In this document: one piece after another, positions 17,334 through 25,895 of the stretch | How the letters are laid out: every line of letters begins with the position of its first letter | Numbering within the stretch: position 1 is the first letter of the stretch | Assembly: GCA_965261195.1 (NCBI GenBank) | Contig: OZ253455.1 | Location: forward strand, 3,720,001-3,784,000 | Direction of reading: 5' to 3' | From: Bin87 sp965261195 | Lineage (GTDB): Bacteria; Chloroflexota; Dehalococcoidia; Lucifugimonadales; UBA3495 | Length of the DNA: 64,000 nt | The notes under the pieces: generated by a model | The model's input: only the letters and a program-made list of their open reading frames with translations | The model's database searches: none | Told to the model about the DNA's origin: nothing | Translations under genes and position numbers: made by a program

Positions 17334-18383
17334 CTACAGGTTGAACTGCGGGTCCAGGTACGAGTCGTCCTTCTGATAAATCTGCAGCCGTGAGCGCAGG
17401 GTGTCACAAACCAGCAGGCGGTTGTTGGCCCGGTCGAAAGTGCAACCCATCGGCATCCGGAACGTCCGCTGCTGCTGCTCCAGGTCAGGGACCCGGCGGC
17501 GGGCCTTGACCATATCAGGGTTGGCGTTGAGCGAAAGGTCGCCCCATTCGGAAACCTCGGTCGCGTCGCCTTCCAGGTAGGCCAGTGGACGGGTGTCGGC
17601 ATCGTAAATCACGACGCGCTCGTTGAGCCAGTCAGCCACGTAAACGTCGCCTTCATTGTCGATGTCAACGTCCAGCGGATGGTTCAACTCGCCGGAGCGG
17701 GTGCCACGACTGCCAAAGGTGGCGAGGTGGGTGCCACCGGGGGTGTACTTCTGCACCCGGTGATTGCCCCAGTCGGCGATGTAGAGGTCGCCGCTGTTGT
17801 CGATACCGATTCCGGAAGGCATCTCCAGGTCGGTGAGGCCGTCGCCCTTGGCGCCGAAACCGCCCAGGAAATCACCGTCTTTGCTGAATTTCTGGATACG
17901 GCTGGTCTTGGCGGAAACCACCCAGAGGTTCTGGTCGGCGTCGAAAGCCAGGCCGGCTGCGCCACTCAGTTGGCCTTCGTCGTCTCCGCTTTCGCCCCAC
18001 TGTTTGATCAGGTTGCCGTCAGCATCGAACACGCAAACCTGGTTTTTCCACTCGTCGGAAGCGTACACGTTGCCGGAAGCATCGGCAGCGATTCCGGTAA
18101 TCCACTCGAAGAGACCCCTCGAGTTGGACTGGTAGGCGGCGCCTTCCCGGCCGAATTCGCCCAGGAACTCCTCGCCGCCCTTGCCCTCAACGTTGCCGAT
18201 GGTGCACTTGGTGATGCGCGCGCTGGGATTCTGCTCACCGCCACGACTGGCGATATACATTACGCCGTCCGGCAAGGCTACTACACCCACCGGCTGGCTG
18301 AATCCCATGCCCACCTGACCCTGGCGGCCGACGTTTTTCACGTACAGCCATGCCCGACCGCTTGCTACGGTATTCTGAGGCAT
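17334..18383 (-). CDS. NHL-repeat beta-propeller protein
   Basis: 349 residues. Successive NHL-type blades are visible: QPVGVVALPDGVMYIAS, EWITGIAADASGNVYASDEW, GAAGLAFDADQNLWVVS, MPSGIGIDNSGDLYIADWGNHRVQKY and HPLDVDIDNEGDVYVADWLNERV, each ending in a variable turn. This makes a six-bladed propeller. No signal peptide is visible, though the preceding gene pair is often exported in other phyla. It is last in the operon with DUF1800 and DUF1501 and is followed by a terminator. The ligand is unknown. Confidence 0.85.
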   Translation of the reverse strand: MPQNTVASGRAWLYVKNVGRQGQVGMGFSQPVGVVALPDGVMYIASRGGEQNPSARITKCTIGNVEGKGGEEFLGEFGREGAAYQSNSRGLFEWITGIAADASGNVYASDEWKNQVCVFDADGNLIKQWGESGDDEGQLSGAAGLAFDADQNLWVVSAKTSRIQKFSKDGDFLGGFGAKGDGLTDLEMPSGIGIDNSGDLYIADWGNHRVQKYTPGGTHLATFGSRGTRSGELNHPLDVDIDNEGDVYVADWLNERVVIYDADTRPLAYLEGDATEVSEWGDLSLNANPDMVKARRRVPDLEQQQRTFRMPMGCTFDRANNRLLVCDTLRSRLQIYQKDDSYLDPQFNL

Positions 18384-18470
18384 AGTTAATCCTCCAAATT
18401 CGATTTTTTAGGCCACGGTGGCGGCGCAACCGGAGGGCGCGTCACCACCGAACTTACTGAGCCTGAAGCC

Positions 18471-19604
18471 TTACTTCTTGATAACGTTCAGCTTCGGGAA
18501 GGTTCCGTTGACGATGGGGTTGGCGTCCATGCCGAGCCAGTCTTCAACGATGCTGGTGTAAGCGCCGCGGAAATCGTAGTTGGGAACCAGGTCGCCCTGT
18601 TCCAGATCTTCGTTCTTCCGGGACGGGTACTCGCCGTAGAATCCACCCTGGACCGGGTCTCCAATGACGAAGGCTGCGCCGGCTGCGCCGTGGTCGGTGC
18701 CGGAGCCGTTGTCGCGGACGCGGCGGCCGAACTCGGAGAACATATACATCACGATGTTCTCGCCGGTGTTGTGCTCCTTCATGTCCTGGAAGAAGGCGCT
18801 GACGCCCTCGGAGACTTCCTTCCACAGCTGCGGGTGAGCGGCGGCCTCACCGGCGTGCGTGTCGAAGCTCGCGTGTTGGGTGTAGAAAATCTTGGTTCCC
18901 AGGTCAGCCATGTAAACCTGCGCGATGTCGCGGAGGTGATGGGCAATGGGGCTGTTGGGATATTCCACGTTGCTGGAATACTGTTCCGGCGCAATCTTGA
19001 CGATATCGGCGCCAATCATGGCGTCGGTGCCGGTGGAGCGCAGGTAGTCGTTGACGAAGCTGCCGCCGATGGTGGGCGAGTACATCTTCGAGAACAGGTC
19101 CAGAGCCTTGGAACGCTGGTCAGTGTTCTCAATGCCGGTCAGCAGGCCATAGGTGCTCAGGTCGGCGATGGCGGCTACCGGAACGCCGGGAACGGCCAGC
19201 GCACGGGGCAGGCCGTGGCCGAAGTTGATGGCGGTCAGGACGTTCTCTTTGCCCGGGTCCATTTCGCGTGCGACGCGGCCAGCCCAACCCTCGGTGCCAA
19301 CCTTGTCCGGCTCACAGGTGTGCCAGATGTCCATGCTGCGGAAGTGGGAACGGGGGCTGTCGGCGTAGCCGATGCCGTGGATGATGGCAACCTTGCCCGC
19401 GTCAAACATTTCCTTGAATGGGCCCATGGTGGGCGCCAGGCCGAGCTCATCATTGATGGGAATGATGTCTTCCCGATTGTAATGAATAGTCGGCCGATTG
19501 TCGTAGTACGACGAATCGTTGTAGGGGATCACCGTGTTGAAATAGTCGTTGCCGCCGGTGAGCTGCAGGACCACGATGACCGGATCTTTTTTCGTGGAGG
19601 TCAT
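18471..19604 (-). CDS. DUF1501 family protein
   Basis: 377 residues. The opening VIVVLQLTGGNDYFNTVIPYND is the DUF1501 signature (sulfatase/alkaline-phosphatase-like fold), followed by HGIGYADSPRSHFRSMDIWHT, YTQHASFDTHAG and FSEFGRRVRDNGSGTDHGAAG, which contain the conserved His and Asp positions. The usual Tat signal peptide of the family is absent here. DUF1501 genes nearly always accompany DUF1800, as here (112 bp downstream). The biochemical role is undetermined. Confidence 0.9.
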   Translation of the reverse strand: MTSTKKDPVIVVLQLTGGNDYFNTVIPYNDSSYYDNRPTIHYNREDIIPINDELGLAPTMGPFKEMFDAGKVAIIHGIGYADSPRSHFRSMDIWHTCEPDKVGTEGWAGRVAREMDPGKENVLTAINFGHGLPRALAVPGVPVAAIADLSTYGLLTGIENTDQRSKALDLFSKMYSPTIGGSFVNDYLRSTGTDAMIGADIVKIAPEQYSSNVEYPNSPIAHHLRDIAQVYMADLGTKIFYTQHASFDTHAGEAAAHPQLWKEVSEGVSAFFQDMKEHNTGENIVMYMFSEFGRRVRDNGSGTDHGAAGAAFVIGDPVQGGFYGEYPSRKNEDLEQGDLVPNYDFRGAYTSIVEDWLGMDANPIVNGTFPKLNVIKK

Positions 19605-19651
19605 TGCGTATGCTCCTTAAATCTGTTGCGGTAAATTGGTGGAGAGTCGGT

Positions 19652-19701
19652 GAACGGAGCGCCGGATGCCACCTAATCCGGTCGGCTGAGGCACTCCGTT
19701 C
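19652..19701 (-). other. Intercistronic stem-loop between DUF1800 and DUF1501
   Basis: An outer 8-bp stem (gaacggag 19652-19659 with ctccgttc 19694-19701) encloses an inner 6-bp stem (ccggat 19662-19667 with atccgg 19676-19681). It sits 15 bases after the DUF1800 stop and may stabilise or partly terminate the transcript. There is no T run. Confidence 0.5.
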
Positions 19702-19716
19702 GATGTGCGAAGGAGA

Positions 19717-21117
19717 TTAGCCGAACTGGTACTCGGTGGTGGCGCTGATCAGGGCCATGGTCTCGCCGACCCGGGTGGCCGTGCCAACGTAGTCCGCCCA
19801 GTCCACGTTGCCGCCGGAGCGGACGTGTTCGGCCAGTTGGCCGCGAGTCTCTTCACTCAGCTCGACAAAACCCATGTAGTCCGTGCAGGCATTGAGCAGG
19901 TGGTCAGGAGTTTCCACGCCTTCGTTGCGCATCGCGTCGATGATGTCGCGCATACCGGGGAGTTCGGGGTCGGATACGCGGTCGGCTACGAAGTTGATGC
20001 GGGCCAGCAGGGCGCCGGAGTTAATCCACTCCAAGCCGGTATGCCAACCTTCCACCGACGGCGGGTCCAGAATGGACTGGCCCATGTAGGTGGGTTCTTT
20101 GCCGATGTTGAGGACGCCAGGGTCCGGATTCTGGAACAGCCCCACCATGCGGAGGGTGCCGGCCACCACTTCGGTCGGGCTCTTGATCTTCTGGAAGCGG
20201 GCGTCCTTGAACCACTGCGAATTGAACATATGGCGCAGGACGGGCATCATCTCGAAGCCGGAGTCCTCGAATATCTGGCACATCTGGTCCAGGGCGTCTT
20301 CGTCGCGGGCCGGCTCGATGGTCCAGGCGGGAACCTGGGGCTCGTCGGCGACGAAGAAGTTGTAGAGGTGGCGGCAGATGAAGCGGGAGGTGGCCGGCTG
20401 CTTCAGGATGATGTCGATGATGTCCTCACCGTTGAGGTCACCGGTCTCGCCCAGGAAGGTCTTTTCGCCGTAGTCGTGGTCTTCCTCACGGTAGGAGAAC
20501 TTCCAGGGGTAGCGTCCGTAGGGAGCCCGGGGCAGCTTGGCCTGGATAGTCCAGCCGGTGAAGGCCCGCGAGCACTCGCGAACGTCAACCTCGGTGTAGT
20601 TGGAAACGCCCAGGGAGAACAGCTCCAGAAGCTCACGCCCCCAATTCTCGTTCACGGCGTCCCGATGGTTCTCATTGTTGTCCAGCCAGAAAATCATGGC
20701 CGGGTTCTTGGACAGCTCAACCAGCATATCGCGGTAGTTGCCCATGCCGAATTCCCGCAGCATATCGATCTGCTCCAGCAACTGGTCGCAGTTGTCGACC
20801 TTGGAGTTGCCGGTGGCGAATACATGGTGCCAGAACAGGGACATCTTCTCTTCCATCGGCCGGTCGCTGGATATCATGTTGTACATCCAGTTAGCCTGGC
20901 CGGAGAAGGGAACTCCGCCCGGGAGCAAGAAGCTGGGGTGGTACCGCAACAGCAGCGCCATCTTGCCGCCTTCGCGGTCTTCCGACGGGTTCAGCAGTTC
21001 TTCTACAGTGGCCTCGTAACCTTGAGCAACACATCGCTCCAACTCTGCGCGGTTCGCGCCAAAACCGGCACGCCGCATCAGGTGGGCCATCAGTGCCAAG
21101 TCATCTTTGTGTGACAT
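19717..21117 (-). CDS. DUF1800 family protein
   Basis: 466 residues, with the family landmarks: N-terminal HLMRRAGFGANRAELE, the central MSLFWHHVFATGNSKV, NENWGRELLELFSLG, YTEVDVRECSRAFTGWTI, and a late SPTEVVAGTLRMVG. DUF1800 proteins are large helical proteins of unknown activity encoded with DUF1501. It is the first gene of the operon, with a clear promoter in the 5' region at 21198-21226. Confidence 0.9.
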   Translation of the reverse strand: MSHKDDLALMAHLMRRAGFGANRAELERCVAQGYEATVEELLNPSEDREGGKMALLLRYHPSFLLPGGVPFSGQANWMYNMISSDRPMEEKMSLFWHHVFATGNSKVDNCDQLLEQIDMLREFGMGNYRDMLVELSKNPAMIFWLDNNENHRDAVNENWGRELLELFSLGVSNYTEVDVRECSRAFTGWTIQAKLPRAPYGRYPWKFSYREEDHDYGEKTFLGETGDLNGEDIIDIILKQPATSRFICRHLYNFFVADEPQVPAWTIEPARDEDALDQMCQIFEDSGFEMMPVLRHMFNSQWFKDARFQKIKSPTEVVAGTLRMVGLFQNPDPGVLNIGKEPTYMGQSILDPPSVEGWHTGLEWINSGALLARINFVADRVSDPELPGMRDIIDAMRNEGVETPDHLLNACTDYMGFVELSEETRGQLAEHVRSGGNVDWADYVGTATRVGETMALISATTEYQFG

Positions 21118-21197
21118 CCGGTGCCTCCTTCCTGCAATTTAGATTTTCCAGGCCGAGAAACGCAATTCATCCCCGGCCATCTTCACGTTTTGCCGCC

Positions 21198-21226
21198 AGT
21201 TTAATTTACTCGTAACACAGTGTCAA
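21198..21226 (-). promoter_or_regulatory. Sigma-70-type promoter of the DUF1800 operon
   Basis: On the minus strand: TTGACA (21221-21226), 17-bp spacer, TAAACT (21198-21203). It is 80 bases upstream of the DUF1800 start, in an AT-rich patch. No other signal is seen in the rest of the 21118-21303 gap. Confidence 0.55.
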
Positions 21227-21303
21227 CAAGTAAACCGCTTACGGCTCAAATTTGATAACGATTATAAACTAATAACGGAACGCAAACAAGTGCCCGTATT
21301 GGG

Positions 21304-21738
21304 TTATTTGGGGATCGCCCAAGCCGGCGGGGGCGCGTGGGTCACGGACTCGTCGGTGTCGGCGGGAATGTCGGCCACCAGGCGACCGTTCGCCACCACT
21401 ACCTGGTGGTAAAAAAGCTGCGAGCGCGGGCCGTTCACGCATATCCCCTGGCCTTCTTCAAACCGCCACCCGTGGTCGGGACACAAAAAACTCTTGTCCC
21501 ACTTGACCACCCTGCCATAGGCGTGCGGGCAAACCATCGACAACAACCGATACTTCCCATCGCGGGCCTGGGACAGCCAGAGCTCCTCCCCGTTGTCCAG
21601 CCGAACCCGGGCGGGCAGCTCCGGGAAATCGGCCACCGCGCCGAGATCGATTTTGCGGGCCGGCGCGTTCTTGGTCTTGCCGACACCTGCCGGGTCAACC
21701 ACCGTCCTTCTACGCGGGTGATAAATGTCCTCGCTCAT
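21304..21738 (-). CDS. Rieske-type [2Fe-2S] protein
   Basis: 144 residues. The cluster ligands appear as CPHAYGRVVKW (Cys-x-His) and CPDHGWRFEEG (Cys-x2-His) near residues 69-92, set in a beta-rich domain. This is the ferredoxin-type Rieske used as an electron carrier or as part of an oxygenase. The ATG overlaps the upstream gene's stop by 4 bases (ATGA), so the two products are probably made together. The partner enzyme is not apparent in the window. Confidence 0.8.
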   Translation of the reverse strand: MSEDIYHPRRRTVVDPAGVGKTKNAPARKIDLGAVADFPELPARVRLDNGEELWLSQARDGKYRLLSMVCPHAYGRVVKWDKSFLCPDHGWRFEEGQGICVNGPRSQLFYHQVVVANGRLVADIPADTDESVTHAPPPAWAIPK

Positions 21739-22064
21739 AACGTTTCTCCTGTATCGCGTCGGTCCGTGGGCAGTCCGCCGAAGGCTTCTTCCATGGTGAT
21801 GATGGGGAATATCGCGGTGCGGTTCCAGGTAGCCAGACCCAGATCAACAACCGCGTCATCCACGGCATGAGCATCCGGCCCTTGCAATACCAGCCAAGTT
21901 TGGTGAGACGACTTGCCAACCCAGCCGCCGCGATACTCGCAGCCACGGGTGGACAGCGTTTGAGTCATCTCAGCCGACATTCGCAGCACGCGGTCGCGCA
22001 CCCCCAAATCGACTCCGGGGCAGCGTTCGGGAGCGTGCTCCAGCGATACCATGTAAAGGCCCAT
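21735..22064 (-). CDS. Small protein of unknown function coupled to the Rieske gene
   Basis: 109 residues. MGLYMVSLEHAPERCPG opens what looks like a compact alpha/beta ferredoxin-like domain ending in TAIFPIITMEEAFG. It resembles small dimeric alpha-beta barrel proteins, but the family is not recognised. AAGGAG precedes the ATG at 22064. It overlaps the Rieske gene by 4 bases, and the BtuF-like gene ends 16 bp upstream. Confidence 0.65.
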   Translation of the reverse strand: MGLYMVSLEHAPERCPGVDLGVRDRVLRMSAEMTQTLSTRGCEYRGGWVGKSSHQTWLVLQGPDAHAVDDAVVDLGLATWNRTAIFPIITMEEAFGGLPTDRRDTGETL

Positions 22065-22080
22065 CGTAGTGTCTGACTCC

Positions 22081-23049
22081 TTATCCTGATGCGGTGACCC
22101 GGTCGCCGGTAGTTGCCGCGGATCGTCCCGGCGCGGCCAGGCGATAGATCCCCGGCGCGGTGAGGCCGGCAAACCGTTCGGGTCGCATTGCCTCAGCCAG
22201 ACCTTCCAGCACGTCGATTACGCGCGGCCCGTGTCGGCTGGGTATTTGCCCGTCGAACAGATAAACGCGACCCTGCTGCACCGCCGTCAGTGCAGACCAC
22301 TCCGGCCGGTCAATCAACCGCGCCGTCTCGGCGATGGTGCGATCCATATTGAACGCGCAAGGCATAACCATCACGTAGTCGGGTTGATATTCCAAAACCT
22401 CAGGCCAGCCGATTTCGCGCGACTTGCCCCATTTTTCCGCCAGGCCCTCTCTCCCACCGGCCAATTCCACCAGTTCGGGCGTCCACTGGCCCGTGTTGCG
22501 GAGGGGCTCCAGCCAGTCGATGCAGAACACCGAGGGACGCGGGCCGTCGGCGGCGCGGTCGGCAACGTATTCAGTGCGGCGGCGCAGGTTGGCGAGCAGC
22601 GTGGCAGCCCGGTCGGGTACACCGGCAGCCTCACCGATGCGGCGGATGTTGTCGAAAATATCATCCAGCCCGGCCGGCCGGATGCTCAATATCTGCGGGG
22701 AGTAGTCCAGCGCCTGAGCGGCGGTCTCGAACACTGAGCCGGCGCCGACGGCACAAACTTCGCACAACTCCTGGGTCAGAATCAGGTCGGGCCGGAGTTC
22801 CCGGAGCAGGTCGCCATCAATAATGTAGAGGGGGTTGCCGCTGGCCCGCGCCTGCTGGATGATGGTGTCGATTTCCTGGCTTGACAGGTGGGATTTGCTG
22901 CGGATACTGCGGCTGACGATTGGCAAACCGCGTGCCGCCGCGGGATAGTCGCACATATGCGACACGCCCACCAGAGAATTGCCTAGCCCCAGGGAGAACA
23001 CAATCTCAGTGGCACTGGGCAGTAACGAAACAATCCGCATGGGCCGCAT
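22081..23049 (-). CDS. Cobalamin-binding (BtuF-like) protein
   Basis: 322 residues. It opens with MRIVSLLPSATEIVFSLGLGNSLVGVSHMCDYP, the hallmark of the TroA/BtuF-type helical-backbone binding proteins, and continues with LRPDLILTQELCEVCAVG and QPDYVMVMPCAFNMDRT. It lacks a signal peptide or lipobox, and no BtuCD transporter is adjacent. Family knowledge: soluble members of this type occur widely and are annotated as cobalamin-binding. Whether it acts outside the membrane is doubtful. The alternative start is 23040. Confidence 0.82.
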   Translation of the reverse strand: MRPMRIVSLLPSATEIVFSLGLGNSLVGVSHMCDYPAAARGLPIVSRSIRSKSHLSSQEIDTIIQQARASGNPLYIIDGDLLRELRPDLILTQELCEVCAVGAGSVFETAAQALDYSPQILSIRPAGLDDIFDNIRRIGEAAGVPDRAATLLANLRRRTEYVADRAADGPRPSVFCIDWLEPLRNTGQWTPELVELAGGREGLAEKWGKSREIGWPEVLEYQPDYVMVMPCAFNMDRTIAETARLIDRPEWSALTAVQQGRVYLFDGQIPSRHGPRVIDVLEGLAEAMRPERFAGLTAPGIYRLAAPGRSAATTGDRVTASG

Positions 23050-23207
23050 TGTAGGGCCAATTCAGTCGGTTGGCAAACCTCGCCGCGACGAGATCACCCC
23101 TTCGCTTTGCGGCCTGAAATGACCAACGTCCGTGTTGGTCTCGAGGTGTGATGAGATGTGCGATGATATGATAGACGCACGTGGAATATTGCAGTCTGGA
23201 AAAAGCC

Positions 23208-23873
23208 ATGACCACCGCGCCAATACCAGTCCCTGAGACACTAACTCCCATTGCAGACGCCGGAGAGCGTACCGGCGCCATCTGCTTGCGCCTGGCTCCC
23301 CTGGGCATTGACCATCGGGCCGCTGATTTCCCAACCCGGTTCATTGAGTTCTGTGAGCAGAACGACCTCTACGAAATGGAAGTCAACGCCGAGGGAGAAC
23401 TGATAATACTGCCCATGACTGGAGCGCGCGGTAGCCGACACGAGGGTTACCTATACATTTTTCTGGGCAATTGGGAGATTGCCCACACTGGTGTCGCATA
23501 TCCCCCAACGGCTCGTTTTCGTCTGTCCAACGGCGCAACACTAGGCCCCGATGCTGCCTGGATTACCCAGGAACGTTATGAAATCCTACCTCAGGAACAG
23601 CGGGATACGATTATTGAAGGCGCTCCCGATTTTATAGCGGAAATCCGCTCCCGCACCGATGACCTGCGCCCTTTGCAGGACAAAATGCGAATCTGGATGG
23701 CCGGCGGCGTTCGCCTCGGATGGCTCATCGATACCCGAAATCGCCGGGTTTATGTGTACCGGCAAGGCCAGCCGGAGCCAGAGCTGCTTGAAGACCCGGA
23801 AACACTGGACGGCGGGGAAGTGCTGGCGGGGTTCGCTTTCCCGGTGCGGCAGTACGTTTTTGACTTGGAATAA
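23208..23873 (+). CDS. Uma2-family (DUF820) putative endonuclease, copy 1 of 4
   Basis: 221 residues. The PD-(D/E)XK-type core shows GPDAAWITQERYE, APDFIAEIRSRTDD and a lysine in LQDKMRIW, followed by GGVRLGWLIDTRNRRVYVYR. It is the most diverged of the four tandem copies. The ATG at 23208 is preferred over the GTG at 23181. The stop overlaps the next gene's ATG by one base (TAATG). Family members are linked with mobile DNA and cyanobacterial/Chloroflexi genome plasticity, but their activity is mostly unproven. Confidence 0.85.
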   Translation: MTTAPIPVPETLTPIADAGERTGAICLRLAPLGIDHRAADFPTRFIEFCEQNDLYEMEVNAEGELIILPMTGARGSRHEGYLYIFLGNWEIAHTGVAYPPTARFRLSNGATLGPDAAWITQERYEILPQEQRDTIIEGAPDFIAEIRSRTDDLRPLQDKMRIWMAGGVRLGWLIDTRNRRVYVYRQGQPEPELLEDPETLDGGEVLAGFAFPVRQYVFDLE

Positions 23874-24547
23874 TGCCGGCCATGACCACTAAACCCCAAC
23901 CTGTCGCAGACGCGCTCACCGCCTCAGCCGAGGAATCCGAGCGCACCGGCGCCATCCGCCTGCGCCTCGCTCCCCTGGGCATTGACCACCAGGCCGCCGA
24001 CTTTCCTACCCGGTTCATCGAGTTTTGCGAGCAGAACGACCTCTACGAAATGGAAGTCAATGCCGATGGAGAACTGATAATACTGCCCATGACTGGATTT
24101 CGCGGCAGCCGACAAGAAAGCTATATCAACTATTTTCTAACTGGATGGCAGTTTGCCAACGACGGCATATCATCGTCTCAGTCCAGCCGGTTTCACTTGC
24201 CATCGGGCGAAATCAGAGGTCCCGATGCCGCGTGGATGACCCAGGAGCGTTACGACGCGCAAACTCCGGAGCAGCGAGAAACCGTCATCGAAGGCGCCCC
24301 CGATTTCGTGGTGGAAATCCGTTCCCGCACCGATAACCTGGCCCCATTGCAACGCAAAATGGATTTGTGGATCGCCGGCGGCGTTCGGTTGGGCTGGCTC
24401 ATTGACACCAGAAACCGGCAGGTTCACATTTATCGCGCCGGCCAGGCAGCGCCGGAAGTGCTTGACGACCCGGAAACGCTGGACGGCGGGGACGTGCTGG
24501 CCGGGTTCGCTTTCCCGGTGCGGCAGTACGTCTTTGACTTGGAATAA
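23873..24547 (+). CDS. Uma2-family putative endonuclease, copy 2 of 4
   Basis: 224 residues. Same core motifs (GPDAAWMTQERYD, PDFVVEIRSRTDN, LQRKMDLWIAGGV). Almost identical to copies 3 and 4 outside a central stretch of about 70 residues (roughly 78-148). The ATG overlaps the upstream stop by one base; a second ATG 9 bases later (MTTKPQP) is possible and would match the copy-1 start better. No independent promoter is seen, so it is probably translated from a polycistronic message. Confidence 0.87.
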   Translation: MPAMTTKPQPVADALTASAEESERTGAIRLRLAPLGIDHQAADFPTRFIEFCEQNDLYEMEVNADGELIILPMTGFRGSRQESYINYFLTGWQFANDGISSSQSSRFHLPSGEIRGPDAAWMTQERYDAQTPEQRETVIEGAPDFVVEIRSRTDNLAPLQRKMDLWIAGGVRLGWLIDTRNRQVHIYRAGQAAPEVLDDPETLDGGDVLAGFAFPVRQYVFDLE

Positions 24548-25221
24548 TGCCGGCCATGACCACTAAACCCCAACCAGTCGCAGACGCGCTGACCGCCTCA
24601 GCCGAGGAATCCGAACGCACCGGCGCCATCTGCTTGCGTCTGGCTCCCCTGGGCATTGACCATCGGGCCGCTGATTTCCCAACTCGGTTCATCGAGTTTT
24701 GCGAGCAGAACGACCTCTACGAAATGGAAGTCAATGCCGATGGAGAGCTGATAATACTGCCCATGACTGGATTTCGCGGCAACCGACAAGAGTATTATCT
24801 GGTGCATTTCCTCGCGGGATGGGAAATTGAGCACGGCGGAGTTGGAGCGTCTCCAAGCAGCCGTTTCCGCCTGCCGTCCGGCGAAATCCGGGGGCCGGAT
24901 GCCGCCTGGATTACCCAGGAACGCTACGATGCCCTGCCCGAACAACAGCGGCTCACCGTCATGGAGGGCGCCCCCGATTTCGTGGTGGAAATCCGTTCCC
25001 GCACCGATAACCTGGCCCCATTGCAACGCAAGATGGATTTGTGGATCGCCGGCGGCGTTCGGTTGGGCTGGCTCATTGACACCAGAAACCGGCAGGTTCA
25101 CATTTATCGCGCCGGCCAGGCAGCGCCGGAAGTGCTTGACGACCCGGAAACGCTGGACGGCGGGGACGTGCTGGGGGGGTTCGCTTTCCCCGTCCGCCAG
25201 TACGTTTTTGACTTGGAATAA
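24547..25221 (+). CDS. Uma2-family putative endonuclease, copy 3 of 4
   Basis: 224 residues. The N- and C-terminal thirds are nearly identical to copies 2 and 4; the centre differs (RQEYYLVHFLAGWEIEHG and ALPEQQRLTVMEGAP). All three candidate catalytic positions (Asp of GPDAAW, Glu of VVEIRS, Lys of QRKM) are retained. The one-base TAATG overlap is repeated at both ends. Confidence 0.87.
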   Translation: MPAMTTKPQPVADALTASAEESERTGAICLRLAPLGIDHRAADFPTRFIEFCEQNDLYEMEVNADGELIILPMTGFRGNRQEYYLVHFLAGWEIEHGGVGASPSSRFRLPSGEIRGPDAAWITQERYDALPEQQRLTVMEGAPDFVVEIRSRTDNLAPLQRKMDLWIAGGVRLGWLIDTRNRQVHIYRAGQAAPEVLDDPETLDGGDVLGGFAFPVRQYVFDLE

Positions 25222-25895
25222 TGCCGGCCATGACCACTAAACCCCAACCAGTCGCAGACGCGCTGACCGCCTCAGCCGAGGAATCCGAACGCACCGGCGC
25301 CATCTGCTTGCGCCTGGATTCGCTGGGCATTGACCATCGGGCCGCTGATTTCCCAACCCGGTTCATCGAGTTCTGCGAGCAGAACGACCTCTACGAAATG
25401 GAAGTCAATGCCGATGGAGAGCTGATAATACTGCCCATGACTGGATTTCGCGGCAACCGACAAGAGACGAACCTGAGCTACTTTTTAACCGGATGGCGTA
25501 TCGCCAACGGAGGCGTCAACGCTTCACAGTCCAGCCGGTTTCACTTGCCATCGGGCGAAATCAGAGGCCCCGATGCCGCGTGGATGACCCAGGAGCGTTA
25601 CGACGCGCAAACTCCGGAGCAGCGACAAACCGTCATCGAAGGCGCCCCCGATTTCGTGGTGGAAATCCGTTCCCGCACCGATAACCTGTCCCCCTTGCAA
25701 CGCAAGATGGATTTGTGGATCGCCGGCGGCGTTCGGTTGGGCTGGCTCATTGACACCAGAAACCGGCAGGTTCACATTTATCGCGCCGGCCAGGCAGCGC
25801 CGGAAGTGCTTGACGACCCGGAAACGCTGGACGGCGGGGACGTGCTGGCCGGGTTCTCGTTCCCGGTGCGTCAGTACGTCTTTGACTTGGAATAA
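25221..25895 (+). CDS. Uma2-family putative endonuclease, copy 4 of 4
   Basis: 224 residues. Close to copy 2 around the catalytic core, yet different at residues 78-100 (RQETNLSYFLTGWRIANGG). The candidate catalytic residues are intact. Its stop codon shares the TAATG junction with folD, so the last copy is translationally coupled to a housekeeping gene. The identical junction at all four downstream boundaries suggests unequal crossing-over or gene conversion within an operon. Confidence 0.87.
   Translation: MPAMTTKPQPVADALTASAEESERTGAICLRLDSLGIDHRAADFPTRFIEFCEQNDLYEMEVNADGELIILPMTGFRGNRQETNLSYFLTGWRIANGGVNASQSSRFHLPSGEIRGPDAAWMTQERYDAQTPEQRQTVIEGAPDFVVEIRSRTDNLSPLQRKMDLWIAGGVRLGWLIDTRNRQVHIYRAGQAAPEVLDDPETLDGGDVLAGFSFPVRQYVFDLE

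Noticed and set aside
19705..21114. 469-codon plus-strand frame
   Set aside because: Antisense to DUF1800 over nearly its full length, with Val/Gly-rich composition typical of a reverse-frame shadow.
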